A DNA stretch of 8,001 nt from Pseudomonadota bacterium (GCA_023393655.1 JAEWKP010000465.1:1-8001); one strand, 5' to 3'; shown: positions 1-6,885, numbered from the stretch's first letter. Translations and numbers: made by a program. Notes: a model not told the origin generated them from the sequence alone.

Positions 1-399
1 GCCTTGGGATCCGGCCGGATCGCGATGGGCAATGTCGAGGCCGTCCCGGCCGGAAAATACGGCAAGGCCGCGCTGGAGAAGCTCGGCGCCTGGGACAAGG
101 TCAAGGACAAGATCGCGCAGGCTGACAATGTGCGCGCCGCGCTGTTGCTGGTCTCGCGCGGCGAGGCCCCGCTCGGCATCGTCTATGCCACCGACGCCGC
201 CGCCGATCCCAAGGTCAAGGTTGTCGCGACCTTCCCCGAGGATTCGCATCCGCCGATCGTCTATCCGGTCGCCGTCACCAAGGACTCTGCCAATCCTGAC
301 GCACAGGCCTTCCTGACCTATCTGCGCAGCCCCGCCGCCCGGCCCGTCTTCGAGAAGCAGGGCTTCACGGTGCTCAACAAGGCCGCCAGTTCATCGTGA
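1..399 (+). CDS. modA: ModA, periplasmic molybdate-binding protein, C-terminal part (5' end outside window)
   Basis: This is the C-terminal 132 residues of the periplasmic substrate-binding protein of the molybdate/tungstate ABC transporter; the signal peptide and N-terminal lobe lie upstream of the window. Seen in the sequence: the frame is open from base 1, so the TTG at base 4 is not a real start. The family motif VPAGKY (residues 15-20 of the fragment) is followed by ALEKLGAW; in this family the Tyr of that motif contributes to oxyanion binding. GIVYATDA and a C-terminal segment ending in PVFEKQGF are also typical of ModA. Before VPAG the usual Asp-Pro is replaced by Asn-Val-Glu, a mild oddity. 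The gene is followed after 10 bases by modB and then modC, which fixes the assignment. A binding protein for another oxyanion is unlikely given that context. Confidence 0.9.
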   Translation, partial: ALGSGRIAMGNVEAVPAGKYGKAALEKLGAWDKVKDKIAQADNVRAALLLVSRGEAPLGIVYATDAAADPKVKVVATFPEDSHPPIVYPVAVTKDSANPDAQAFLTYLRSPAARPVFEKQGFTVLNKAASSS

Positions 400-409
400 T
401 TGCCGCTTC

Positions 410-1108
410 GTGACCGACTGGCTATCGCCTGAAGAATGGACGGCGGTGAGGCTCAGCCTCATCGTCGCGACGACCGCGATGGTCGCGAGCCTCCCGCTGG
501 GGCTTGGCGTTGGTTTGCTGCTGGCGCGCGGGCGCTTCTGGGGCAAGTCCCTGCTCGACGCTATCGTCCATATGCCGCTGATCCTGCCGCCGGTGGTGAC
601 GGGCTATCTGCTGCTCGTCGGCTTCGGCCGGCGCGGGCCGATCGGAGAATTCCTCTACGACTGGTTCGGAATCGTGCTCTCGTTCCGCTGGACCGGCGCG
701 GCACTGGCCTGCGCGGTGATGGGCTTCCCGCTGATGGTCCGCGCCATCCGCCTCTCGATCGAGGCTGTCGACCGCAAGCTCGAATCCGCTGCGGGCACAT
801 TGGGCGCAAGCCCGATCTGGGTCTTCCTGACCGTCACCCTGCCGCTCTGCCTGCCCGGCATCATCGCCGGCATGATCCTGTGCTTCGCCAAGGCGATGGG
901 CGAATTCGGCGCGACGATCACCTTCGTCTCCAACATCCCCGGCGAGACACAGACCCTGCCTTCGGCGATCTACACCTTCACGCAGGTGCCCGGCGGCGAT
1001 GCCGGCGCAATGCGCCTGACGCTGATCTCGATCGTGATCTCGGTCGCTGCGCTCTTCCTCTCCGAATGGATGGCCCGCATCGTCGGTCGCCGGATCGCCG
1101 TCGAATGA
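410..1108 (+). CDS. modB: ModB, molybdate ABC transporter permease
   Basis: This is the inner-membrane permease of the molybdate transporter; in the family two copies form the channel and contact ModC. The 232-residue protein is about the normal ModB length and has several hydrophobic spans, including residues 13-38, 53-72, 96-112, 144-162 and 202-220. The EAA-type cytoplasmic loop that docks on the ATPase is visible at about 124-146 (ESAAGTLGAS through TLPL), followed by FAKAMGEFGATI at 159-170, a strong ModB signature. The start is GTG at 410: no ATG or other start lies in frame between it and the modA stop, and the encoded TDWLSPEEW is a typical ModB N-terminus. The Shine-Dalgarno is poor, so translation may be coupled to modA. 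The stop overlaps the modC start as ATGA. Confidence 0.95.
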   Translation: MTDWLSPEEWTAVRLSLIVATTAMVASLPLGLGVGLLLARGRFWGKSLLDAIVHMPLILPPVVTGYLLLVGFGRRGPIGEFLYDWFGIVLSFRWTGAALACAVMGFPLMVRAIRLSIEAVDRKLESAAGTLGASPIWVFLTVTLPLCLPGIIAGMILCFAKAMGEFGATITFVSNIPGETQTLPSAIYTFTQVPGGDAGAMRLTLISIVISVAALFLSEWMARIVGRRIAVE

Positions 1109-2199
1109 TCCCCGTCCTCGACATCGCCGTCCGCCACAGGCTCGGCGACTTCACGCTCGACGCCTCCTTCACCTCCGATGGGCGCCTGACTGCCCTGTTC
1201 GGCAGTTCGGGCTCGGGCAAGACCTCGCTGGTCAATGTCATCGGCGGGCTGATCCGCCCCGATTCCGGCCATGTCCGCGTCGATGGCGAGACGCTGGTCG
1301 ATACCGGGTGCGGCATCTTCCTGCCGAAGCATCGCCGGCGCATCGGCTATGTCTTTCAGGAGGCGCGGCTCTTCCCGCATCTCACCGTGCGGCAGAACCT
1401 GCTCTTCGGGCACTGGTTCGTGCCGCGCGCCCAGCGCAAGCCGGCCGAGCTCGACAAGGTGCTGGAATTGCTCGGCATCGGCCATCTGCTGCGGCGCCGC
1501 CCCGGCGCGCTCTCCGGCGGCGAGAAGCAGCGCGTCGCCATCGGCCGCGCCCTGCTGGCGCAGCCGCGCCTGCTGCTGATGGATGAGCCGCTGGCAGCGC
1601 TCGACGAAGCCCGCAAGGCCGAGATCCTGCCGCATATCGAGCGCCTGCGCGACGAGGCCGGCATCCCCATCGTCTATGTCTCGCACGCGCTGGCCGAGGT
1701 TGCGCGCCTCGCCACCACCGTCGCCATGGTCGAGGATGGGCGCATCGCGGCCTGCGGGCCCACCGCCGACATCCTGTCCCGGCCCGATCTGGCGGCTCGG
1801 CCTGGCGCGCCGGAAGCAAGCACATTGCTATCCGCCGAGGTCGCCGGCTTCGAGGAAGCCTTTGGGCTGGCCCGGCTGACGACACCGGCAGGACCACTGA
1901 CGATCGCGCGCGCCGCGCTGCGGCAGGGCCAGAGAATCAAGATCCGCATCCTCGCCAGCGACGTCATGCTCAGCCTCGGCCAGCCGGCCGAGATCAGCGC
2001 GCTCAACGTACTGCCGGGCACGGTCTCGGAGATCGGCGAGCGCAGCGGCACCGGCGGCAGCACCGTGCACCTGCTGATCGCCTCCGGCGAGGCGAAATTG
2101 GCGGCGCGCCTCACCGCGAAATCCGTCACCCTGCTCGGGTTGGCGCCCGGAAAGCCGGTCCATGCGGTGATCAAGAGCGTCTCGGTCGAGACGCCCTGA
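1105..2199 (+). CDS. modC: ModC, molybdate ABC transporter ATPase with C-terminal TOBE domain
   Basis: This is the cytoplasmic ATPase that powers molybdate import through ModB. The 364-residue protein starts at the ATG inside the ATGA overlap with modB. Visible motifs: Walker A GSSGSGKTS (33-41), Q-loop YVFQEARLFPHL (Gln85), ABC signature LSGGEKQRVAIGRAL (136-150), Walker B LLLMDEP (156-162, catalytic Glu161), D-loop ALD and the H-loop His194 in YVSH. The C-terminal third carries a TOBE/Mop-type domain from about residue 298 (SALNVLPGTV), which in ModC proteins can bind molybdate and allow feedback. The frame is open far upstream (from 436), but that part is a shadow of modB. The order modA-modB-modC is the classic one; no modE and no Mo-dependent operator can be judged because the operon's promoter is outside the window. 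Confidence 0.95.
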   Translation: MIPVLDIAVRHRLGDFTLDASFTSDGRLTALFGSSGSGKTSLVNVIGGLIRPDSGHVRVDGETLVDTGCGIFLPKHRRRIGYVFQEARLFPHLTVRQNLLFGHWFVPRAQRKPAELDKVLELLGIGHLLRRRPGALSGGEKQRVAIGRALLAQPRLLLMDEPLAALDEARKAEILPHIERLRDEAGIPIVYVSHALAEVARLATTVAMVEDGRIAACGPTADILSRPDLAARPGAPEASTLLSAEVAGFEEAFGLARLTTPAGPLTIARAALRQGQRIKIRILASDVMLSLGQPAEISALNVLPGTVSEIGERSGTGGSTVHLLIASGEAKLAARLTAKSVTLLGLAPGKPVHAVIKSVSVETP

Positions 2200-2214
2200 A
2201 CCGGGCGCAGCACA

Positions 2215-2222
2215 ACCTTCCC
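2215..2222 (+). promoter_or_regulatory. Possible extra CueR half-site upstream of the copA promoter
   Basis: The octamer ACCTTCCC here is repeated exactly at 2246-2253, where it forms the left arm of the CueR-type operator. The two copies are 31 bp apart, close to three helical turns, so they would lie on the same DNA face. There is no matching right arm next to this copy, so it may be chance. Confidence 0.25.
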
Positions 2223-2242
2223 AAAAAGTCATGGAATGAAGC

Positions 2243-2273
2243 TTGACCTTCCCATGATGGGAAGCCCCATATC
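2243..2273 (+). promoter_or_regulatory. CueR/HmrR-type copper promoter with 19-bp spacer and internal palindromic operator
   Basis: A -35 element TTGACC (2243-2248) and a plausible -10 CATATC (2268-2273, weak) are separated by exactly 19 bp, the over-long spacer characteristic of promoters activated by MerR-family proteins through DNA distortion. Between them lies CTTCCCATGATGGGAAG (2248-2264), with perfect 8-bp arms around a single central base, matching the known CueR/HmrR box pattern CCTTCC...GGAAGG. Transcription would begin near 2280, leaving about 22 bases before the copA ATG at 2302. The cognate regulator is very likely the MerR protein encoded at 4790-5200, so the site probably controls both genes. 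The palindrome and spacing are seen directly; the regulator pairing is inference. Confidence 0.85.
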
Positions 2274-2301
2274 GCCTGTCATCACCACGAAGGAGACGGC
2301 G

Positions 2302-4788
2302 ATGACGGTCATCGACAAGAACAGGAACGACCTCGAAACCCTCGATCTGGGCATCGAGGGCATGACCTGCGCGAGCTGCGTCGCCCATGTCGAGCGCGCC
2401 ATCGCGGCGGTGCCGGGCGTCGATGCGGTCTCGGTCAATCTCGCGACCGAGCGAGCGCATGTCAGCTTCGCCAAGGGTGGCACCGATCTCGGCCAGATCG
2501 AGGCGGCGGTTCGCCAGAGCGGCTACACGCCGGTCGAGACCACGATCGAATTGTCGGTCTCGGGCATGACCTGCGCGTCTTGCGTCGGCCATGTCGAGAA
2601 GGCCTTGCGCGCCGTGCCCGGCGTGGTCGAGGCGACCGTGAATCTCGCGACCGAGCGCGCGAGCGTGAAGACGCTCGCCGGCAACGACATCATCCCTGCC
2701 CTGACGAAGGCCGTGGCCGGCGCCGGCTATGAGGCGAGCCCGATTGTCGCGGCCGATGGCGATGCCGATACGCGCCGGCAGGCTGCCAAGGACGAGGAAC
2801 AGGGCAAGCTGCTGCGTTCCGTCATCCTCGCCGGGCTGCTGACCCTGCCGCTGCTCGTCGTCGAGATGGGCAGCCACATGTTTCCCTCTCTGCACCACTG
2901 GCTCGCCGGCACCTTCGGCGAGTGGAACGTGCGTGTCTTCTCGTTCGTGCTGGCGACGATCGTCCAGTTCGGGCCCGGCCTTGTCTTCCTGCGCAAGGGT
3001 TTCCCGGCGCTGCTGCGGCTGGCGCCCGACATGAACTCGCTGGTCATGCTCGGCACCGGCGCGGCCTATCTCTATTCGAGCGTCGCGACCTTCCTGCCGG
3101 ACCTGCTGCCGGCGGGCACCGAGGGCACCTATTTCGAATCCGGCGCGGTGATCGTGACGCTGATCCTGCTCGGCCGCTGGTTCGAGACCCGCGCCAAGGG
3201 CCGGACCGGCGCCGCCATCCGCAGCCTGATCGCGCTCCAGCCCAAGACCGCCCGGGTGCTGCGTGACGGCGCCGAGAGCGATGTTGCCGTCGACAGCGTC
3301 CGTCCCGGCGACATCGTCATCCTCAGGCCTGGCGAGCGCGTCCCGGTCGATGGCGAGGTCACCGACGGCACCTCCTTCGTCGATGAATCGATGATCACCG
3401 GCGAGCCCGCCCCCGTCCGCAAGGAAGCGGGCAGCAGCGTCACCGGCGGCACCGTCAACGGCTCCGGCGCGCTGCGTTTCACCGCGCAGAAGGTCGGTTC
3501 CGACACTCTGCTCGCCCAGATCGTGCGGACCGTGCAGGCCGCGCAAGGCGCCAAGCTGCCGATCCAGGCCATGGTCGACCGTGTCACGCTCTGGTTCGTG
3601 CCGGTCGTGATCGGGCTGGCCTTGCTCACTTTCGCTGTCTGGCTGACCTTCGGCCCGAGCCCGGCCCTGTCGCATGCGCTGGTCAATGCCGTCGCGCTGC
3701 TGATCATCGCCTGCCCCTGCGCCATGGGCCTCGCGACCCCGACCTCGATCATGGTCGGCACCGGCCGCGGCGCCGAGCTCGGCATCCTGTTCCGCCAGGG
3801 CGACGCTTTGCAGGCGCTCAAGGACGTCCAGATCGTCGCGCTCGACAAGACGGGCACGCTGACCAAAGGCAAGCCCGAGCTCACCGATATCGAGCCAGCC
3901 GCCGGCTTTGCGGCCGACGACGTCCTGCGCCTCGTCGGCTCGGCCGAGAACCGTTCCGAGCACCCGCTGGCGCAGGCGCTGGTCGCAGCCGCCAGGGCGC
4001 GTAACCTCGCCCTCGCAGAGCCGGCCGATTTCACCAGCGATCCCGGCCGCGGCGTCACCGCGACGGTCGAGGGCCGCAAGGTCGCGATCGGCGGCCATAG
4101 GCTGATGGAAGAGGCGAAGCTCGACATCGCGCCCTTTGCAGCCCGGGCCAAGGCGCTGGCCGAGGCCGGCAAGACGCCGCTCTATGCCGCGATCGACGGC
4201 AAGATCGCCGCCGTCATCGCCGTCGCCGATGCAGTGAAGGAGACCACGCCGGCAGCCATCACCGCCCTGCACAAGCTTGGTCTCAAGGTCGCGATGGTGA
4301 CCGGCGACGACCGGCGCACGGCGGAAGCGGTCGCGCGTGGCCTCGGCATCGACGAGGTCTGGGCCGAGGTGCTGCCGACCGACAAGGCCGAGGTGGTGAA
4401 GCGCCTGCAGAGCCGCGGCGCCAAGGTCGCCTTCGTCGGCGACGGCATCAACGACGCGCCGGCGCTGGCCCAGGCCGATGTCGGCATCGCCATCGGCACC
4501 GGCACCGATATCGCGATCGAAAGCGCCGATGTCGTGCTGATGTCCGGCGACGTCATGGGCGTGCCTCGTGCGATCGCGCTGTCGCAGGCGGTGATTTCCA
4601 ACATCCGCCAGAATCTCGCCTGGGCCTTCGGCTACAACGCCCTGCTGATCCCGGTCGCAGCCGGCGTGCTCTATCCGGCCTTCGGCATCCTGCTCTCGCC
4701 GGTCTTCGCCGGGCTCGCCATGGCGCTCTCCAGCGTCAGCGTCGTCAGCAATGCGCTCAGGTTGAAGCGCTTCAAGGTGGAGGCCTGA
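2302..4788 (+). CDS. copA: Cu(I)-exporting P1B-type ATPase (CopA/ActP) with two N-terminal HMA domains
   Basis: This is an inner-membrane ATPase that pumps Cu(I), possibly Ag(I), out of the cytoplasm. In the 828-residue protein one sees two heavy-metal-associated domains with GMTCASC motifs (Cys23/Cys26 and Cys91/Cys94), the first membrane helices from about residue 170, the actuator TGEP (366-369), the transmembrane CPC (471-473), the phosphorylation site DKTGT (Asp515), the HP dipeptide (554-555) and the hinge GDGINDAP (713-720). Tyr778-Asn779 and Met807-x-x-Ser810-Ser811 in the last helices complete the Cu(I) (P1B-1) set, arguing against zinc or cadmium. Start choice: ATG 2302 has a good Shine-Dalgarno AAGGAGA (2290-2296). 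In-frame ATGs at 2236, 2254 and 2257 lie upstream of or inside the promoter/operator, before the expected transcript start. Rhizobial homologues are called ActP. The regulator gene follows after one base. Confidence 0.96.
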   Translation: MTVIDKNRNDLETLDLGIEGMTCASCVAHVERAIAAVPGVDAVSVNLATERAHVSFAKGGTDLGQIEAAVRQSGYTPVETTIELSVSGMTCASCVGHVEKALRAVPGVVEATVNLATERASVKTLAGNDIIPALTKAVAGAGYEASPIVAADGDADTRRQAAKDEEQGKLLRSVILAGLLTLPLLVVEMGSHMFPSLHHWLAGTFGEWNVRVFSFVLATIVQFGPGLVFLRKGFPALLRLAPDMNSLVMLGTGAAYLYSSVATFLPDLLPAGTEGTYFESGAVIVTLILLGRWFETRAKGRTGAAIRSLIALQPKTARVLRDGAESDVAVDSVRPGDIVILRPGERVPVDGEVTDGTSFVDESMITGEPAPVRKEAGSSVTGGTVNGSGALRFTAQKVGSDTLLAQIVRTVQAAQGAKLPIQAMVDRVTLWFVPVVIGLALLTFAVWLTFGPSPALSHALVNAVALLIIACPCAMGLATPTSIMVGTGRGAELGILFRQGDALQALKDVQIVALDKTGTLTKGKPELTDIEPAAGFAADDVLRLVGSAENRSEHPLAQALVAAARARNLALAEPADFTSDPGRGVTATVEGRKVAIGGHRLMEEAKLDIAPFAARAKALAEAGKTPLYAAIDGKIAAVIAVADAVKETTPAAITALHKLGLKVAMVTGDDRRTAEAVARGLGIDEVWAEVLPTDKAEVVKRLQSRGAKVAFVGDGINDAPALAQADVGIAIGTGTDIAIESADVVLMSGDVMGVPRAIALSQAVISNIRQNLAWAFGYNALLIPVAAGVLYPAFGILLSPVFAGLAMALSSVSVVSNALRLKRFKVEA

Positions 4789-4789
4789 G

Positions 4790-5200
4790 ATGAATATCGG
4801 CGAAGCCGCAACACGCTCCGGCGTCAGCGCCAAGATGATCCGCTATTACGAGAGCATCGGCCTGATCACTCCGCCGGCCCGCACGGCCGCGCAATACCGG
4901 GTCTATGCCGCCGAGGACGTGCATACGCTGCGCTTCGTGCGCCGCTCGCGCGATCTCGGCTTCTCGCTGGAGGAGACGCGCGAACTGCTCGCGCTCTGGC
5001 GCGACAAGAGCCGGGCCAGCGCCGATGTGAAGAACCTCGCCATGGCGCATGTGCGCGAGCTCGAGGAAAAGGCGGCCGAACTCAAGGCCATGGCGGACAC
5101 GCTGCGGCACCTCGCGACGCATTGCCATGGCGACCACCGGCCGGATTGCCCGATCCTCGCCGACTTCGCAGCTACCACGCCAACGCAAGGCAAAGCCTGA
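4790..5200 (+). CDS. cueR: MerR-family Cu(I)-responsive regulator (CueR/HmrR)
   Basis: This is a dimeric copper sensor that activates efflux genes from 19-bp-spacer promoters. The 136-residue protein starts with the winged helix-turn-helix NIGEAATRSGVSAKMIRYYE (2-21), followed by a second DNA-binding part RVYAAEDVHTLRFVRRSRDLGFSL and a long dimerisation helix (about 79-108). The metal loop carries Cys112 and Cys120 (sequence CHGDHRPDC), and residue 77 is Ser. In E. coli CueR these same positions (Ser77, Cys112, Cys120) give selectivity for monovalent Cu(I)/Ag(I), whereas divalent sensors have Cys at the Ser position. The ATG follows the copA stop after one base and is preceded by GGAGG inside the copA end, so the two are one operon. 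Since the operator lies before copA, autoregulation is expected. In rhizobia the same protein is named HmrR. Confidence 0.93.
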   Translation: MNIGEAATRSGVSAKMIRYYESIGLITPPARTAAQYRVYAAEDVHTLRFVRRSRDLGFSLEETRELLALWRDKSRASADVKNLAMAHVRELEEKAAELKAMADTLRHLATHCHGDHRPDCPILADFAATTPTQGKA

Positions 5201-5234
5201 GACGCTGCTCCGCCATGCGCTGAATCTCTGGACG

Positions 5235-5352
5235 GGGCGGTGCGGGATTGCTCATATGCCACCGCCCACCAGAGGCGGGTCCGACCCGGCCACATCGGCC
5301 CGTCGGGGAATCCGCCTCTCAACAAAAGACGGGGAACGCCCACGCGATCCCC
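5235..5352 (+). promoter_or_regulatory. Candidate structured 5' leader (three hairpins) of the M20 amidohydrolase gene
   Basis: Three stem-loops follow one another before the Shine-Dalgarno. Hairpin 1 pairs GGGCGGTG (5235-5242) with CACCGCCC (5260-5267) over a 17-nt loop. Hairpin 2 pairs AGAGGCGG (5271-5278) with CCGCCTCT (5312-5319), extended by a G-U and an A-U pair, then by CCGAC (5281-5285)/GTCGG (5302-5306) after a GGA bulge, then GGCC/GGCC with loop ACATC. Hairpin 3 pairs GGGGA (5331-5335) with TCCCC (5348-5352), with an inner CGC/GCG. TCCGCCT (5311-5317), part of the 3' side of hairpin 2, is also the perfect complement of the ribosome-binding sequence AGGCGGA (5353-5359), so alternative folds could hide or free it. 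No T-run follows, so this is not an intrinsic terminator. No known riboswitch class was recognised; a dispersed palindromic repeat is the main alternative. Confidence 0.45.
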
Positions 5353-5359
5353 AGGCGGA
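5353..5359 (+). promoter_or_regulatory. Ribosome-binding site deciding the amidohydrolase start
   Basis: AGGCGGA lies six bases before the ATG at 5366 and is the only reasonable Shine-Dalgarno near it. It repeats the 5' arm of leader hairpin 2 (AGGCGG at 5273-5278) and is perfectly complementary to 5311-5317. Confidence 0.6.
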
Positions 5360-5365
5360 ACGACA

Positions 5366-6784
5366 ATGGACAATCGAAACGATCTCTGGCGGCATGTCGA
5401 TGCGAACAAGGAGCGCCTGATCGCGCTCTCCGACCGGGTCTGGGGCATGCCGGAGGTGTGCTACACCGAGAAGCGCTCCGTCGCCGAGCATATTGCCGAA
5501 CTGAAGCACCAGGGCTTCAAGATCACCGAGAATGTCGCCGATATCCCGACCGCCGTGGTCGGCGAGGCCGGCGAAGGCGGCCCGGTCATCGCCTTCCTCG
5601 GCGAGTACGACGCCCTGCCCGGCCTGTCGCAGGAAGCCGGCGCCTCCGAGCACAAGGAAATCGAGACCGGCGGCCATGGCCATGGCTGTGGCCATAACCT
5701 GTTGGGCGCGGCCGCGATGCTCGCCGCCGTCGCGATGAAGGACTGGCTCGCCGAGAACAAGAATCCCGGCCGCGTGCGCTATTACGGCTGCCCGGCCGAG
5801 GAAGGCGGCGCCGCCAAGGCCTTCATGGTTCGCGCCGGCGCCTTCGACGACGCCGATGTCGCCATCTCCTGGCACCCGTCGAGCTTCTGGGAGGTCGCTC
5901 CGGCCCTCGCCCTGGCCAATACTCGCGCCGATTTCGTCTTCACCGGCCGCGCTTCGCATGCCGCCGCCGCGCCGCATCTCGGCCGCTCGGCGCTCGACGC
6001 CGTCGAGTTGATGAATGTCGGCGTCAACTACATGCGCGAGCACATGCCCTCCGATGCCCGCGTCCATTACGCGCTGCTCGACACCGGCGGCATCGCCCCG
6101 AACGTCGTCCAGGCTCATGCCCGGGTGCGTTATTCGATCCGCGCCCGTGATCTGCGCGGCATGCTGGAGCTCGTCCAGCGCGTGAAGAAGATCGCCGAAG
6201 GCGCTGCGCTGATGACCGAAACCAAGATGGAGATGCGCATCGTCAGCGCCGTCTCCGATCTCGTCGCCAACACGCCGCTCGAAGAGGCCATGCACAAGGT
6301 GATGGGCGAGCTGGGTGCCCCGCATTTCGACGATGCCGACAAGGCCTATGCCGAGAAGATCCGCGGCACGCTCTCCCCGCAGGAGATCGCCTCGATCTGG
6401 CGCACGATCGGCATGCCCGACACCGGCGCCCCGCTCGCCGACTTCCTCGTGCCGCGCGACGCCAAGCGCAACCCGGCGATCGGCTCGACCGATATCGGCG
6501 ACGTGAGCTGGGCGGTGCCGACCGTGCAGGCCCATGCGCCGACCGTGGCGATGGGCACGCCGTTCCACACCTGGCAGGTGGTGGCGCAGGGCAAGTCCCC
6601 CGCCGCGCACAAGGCGATGGTCCATGTCGCCAAGGCGATGGCCGCGACCGGCGCCGCCGTGCTGAGCGACCCGGCCCTGATGGCCGCCGCCAAGGCCGAC
6701 CACAAGGCGCGCCTCGGCAAGGAAGGCTACACCTCGCCGCTGCCGCCCGAAGTGAAGCCCCCGCTGACGATGTCGCTGGGCTGA
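5366..6784 (+). CDS. abgB: M20-family metallo-amidohydrolase, AbgB-like (p-aminobenzoyl-glutamate hydrolase subunit B type)
   Basis: This is a probably cytoplasmic metal-dependent amidohydrolase of peptidase family M20 that cleaves an amide between an acyl or aryl group and an amino acid. The 472 residues compare with about 480 for E. coli AbgB. Likely metal and catalytic residues: Cys108 and His110 in GHGHGCGHN (103-111), Glu145-Glu146 in CPAEEGG, His170 in WHPS and a late His401 in GTPFHTW. The segment FTGRASHAAAAPHLGRSALDAV marks the inserted dimerisation domain. YDALPGLSQ and YGCPAEEGGAAKAFMVRAGAF resemble AbgB closely. The ATG at 5366 is preferred over an in-frame GTG at 5240 because the intervening codons read as non-protein-like and coincide with strong RNA structure. 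No abgA or abgT lies in the window, so the true substrate is unknown. A terminator follows directly. Confidence 0.85.
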   Translation: MDNRNDLWRHVDANKERLIALSDRVWGMPEVCYTEKRSVAEHIAELKHQGFKITENVADIPTAVVGEAGEGGPVIAFLGEYDALPGLSQEAGASEHKEIETGGHGHGCGHNLLGAAAMLAAVAMKDWLAENKNPGRVRYYGCPAEEGGAAKAFMVRAGAFDDADVAISWHPSSFWEVAPALALANTRADFVFTGRASHAAAAPHLGRSALDAVELMNVGVNYMREHMPSDARVHYALLDTGGIAPNVVQAHARVRYSIRARDLRGMLELVQRVKKIAEGAALMTETKMEMRIVSAVSDLVANTPLEEAMHKVMGELGAPHFDDADKAYAEKIRGTLSPQEIASIWRTIGMPDTGAPLADFLVPRDAKRNPAIGSTDIGDVSWAVPTVQAHAPTVAMGTPFHTWQVVAQGKSPAAHKAMVHVAKAMAATGAAVLSDPALMAAAKADHKARLGKEGYTSPLPPEVKPPLTMSLG

Positions 6785-6815
6785 TCGTCCTCGCGCTTCA
6801 GAACCGATGCAGAGG

Positions 6816-6856
6816 CATCCCGGGTGACCCGACGGTCGCCCGGGATGTTTCGTTTT
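6816..6856 (+). terminator. Rho-independent terminator after the amidohydrolase gene
   Basis: The arms 6816-6829 and 6834-6847 form a 14-bp stem (13 Watson-Crick pairs and one G-U) closed by a four-base loop CGAC. The outer part is CATCCCGGG/CCCGGGATG. It is followed by the T-rich tail TTTCGTTTT (6848-6856). It starts about 30 bases after the stop at 6784 and acts on the plus strand; there is no T-run on the other side, so it isolates the marR-type gene from upstream transcription. Confidence 0.88.
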
Positions 6857-6885
6857 CAGCGCTGTATCGCGATTGAATGAACACA

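Noticed and set aside
2200..2242. Terminator between modC and the copper operon
   Set aside because: No GC-rich inverted repeat with a T-tract could be found in this short spacer.
1828..4833. A very long (about 1000-codon) open frame on the minus strand opposite modC and copA
   Set aside because: Its translation is low-complexity (rich in Asp, Gly, Arg, His and Gln) with no recognisable domain, and it lies antisense to copA, which has every P1B-ATPase motif. It is a by-product of GC-rich codon use.
5235..5319. Hairpins after cueR as an intrinsic terminator
   Set aside because: No T-run follows either stem on the plus or the minus strand; the sequence after the second stem is CAACAAAAG.
5240..5365. 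N-terminal extension of the amidohydrolase from GTG 5240
   Set aside because: The 42 extra residues look non-protein-like (many Arg, Pro, Gly), coincide with strong RNA hairpins, and ATG 5366 has its own ribosome-binding site.
6866..6873. Palindrome ATCGCGAT as a MarR operator
   Set aside because: Only 8 bp, common in GC-rich DNA, and without flanking symmetry; not enough to call a site.
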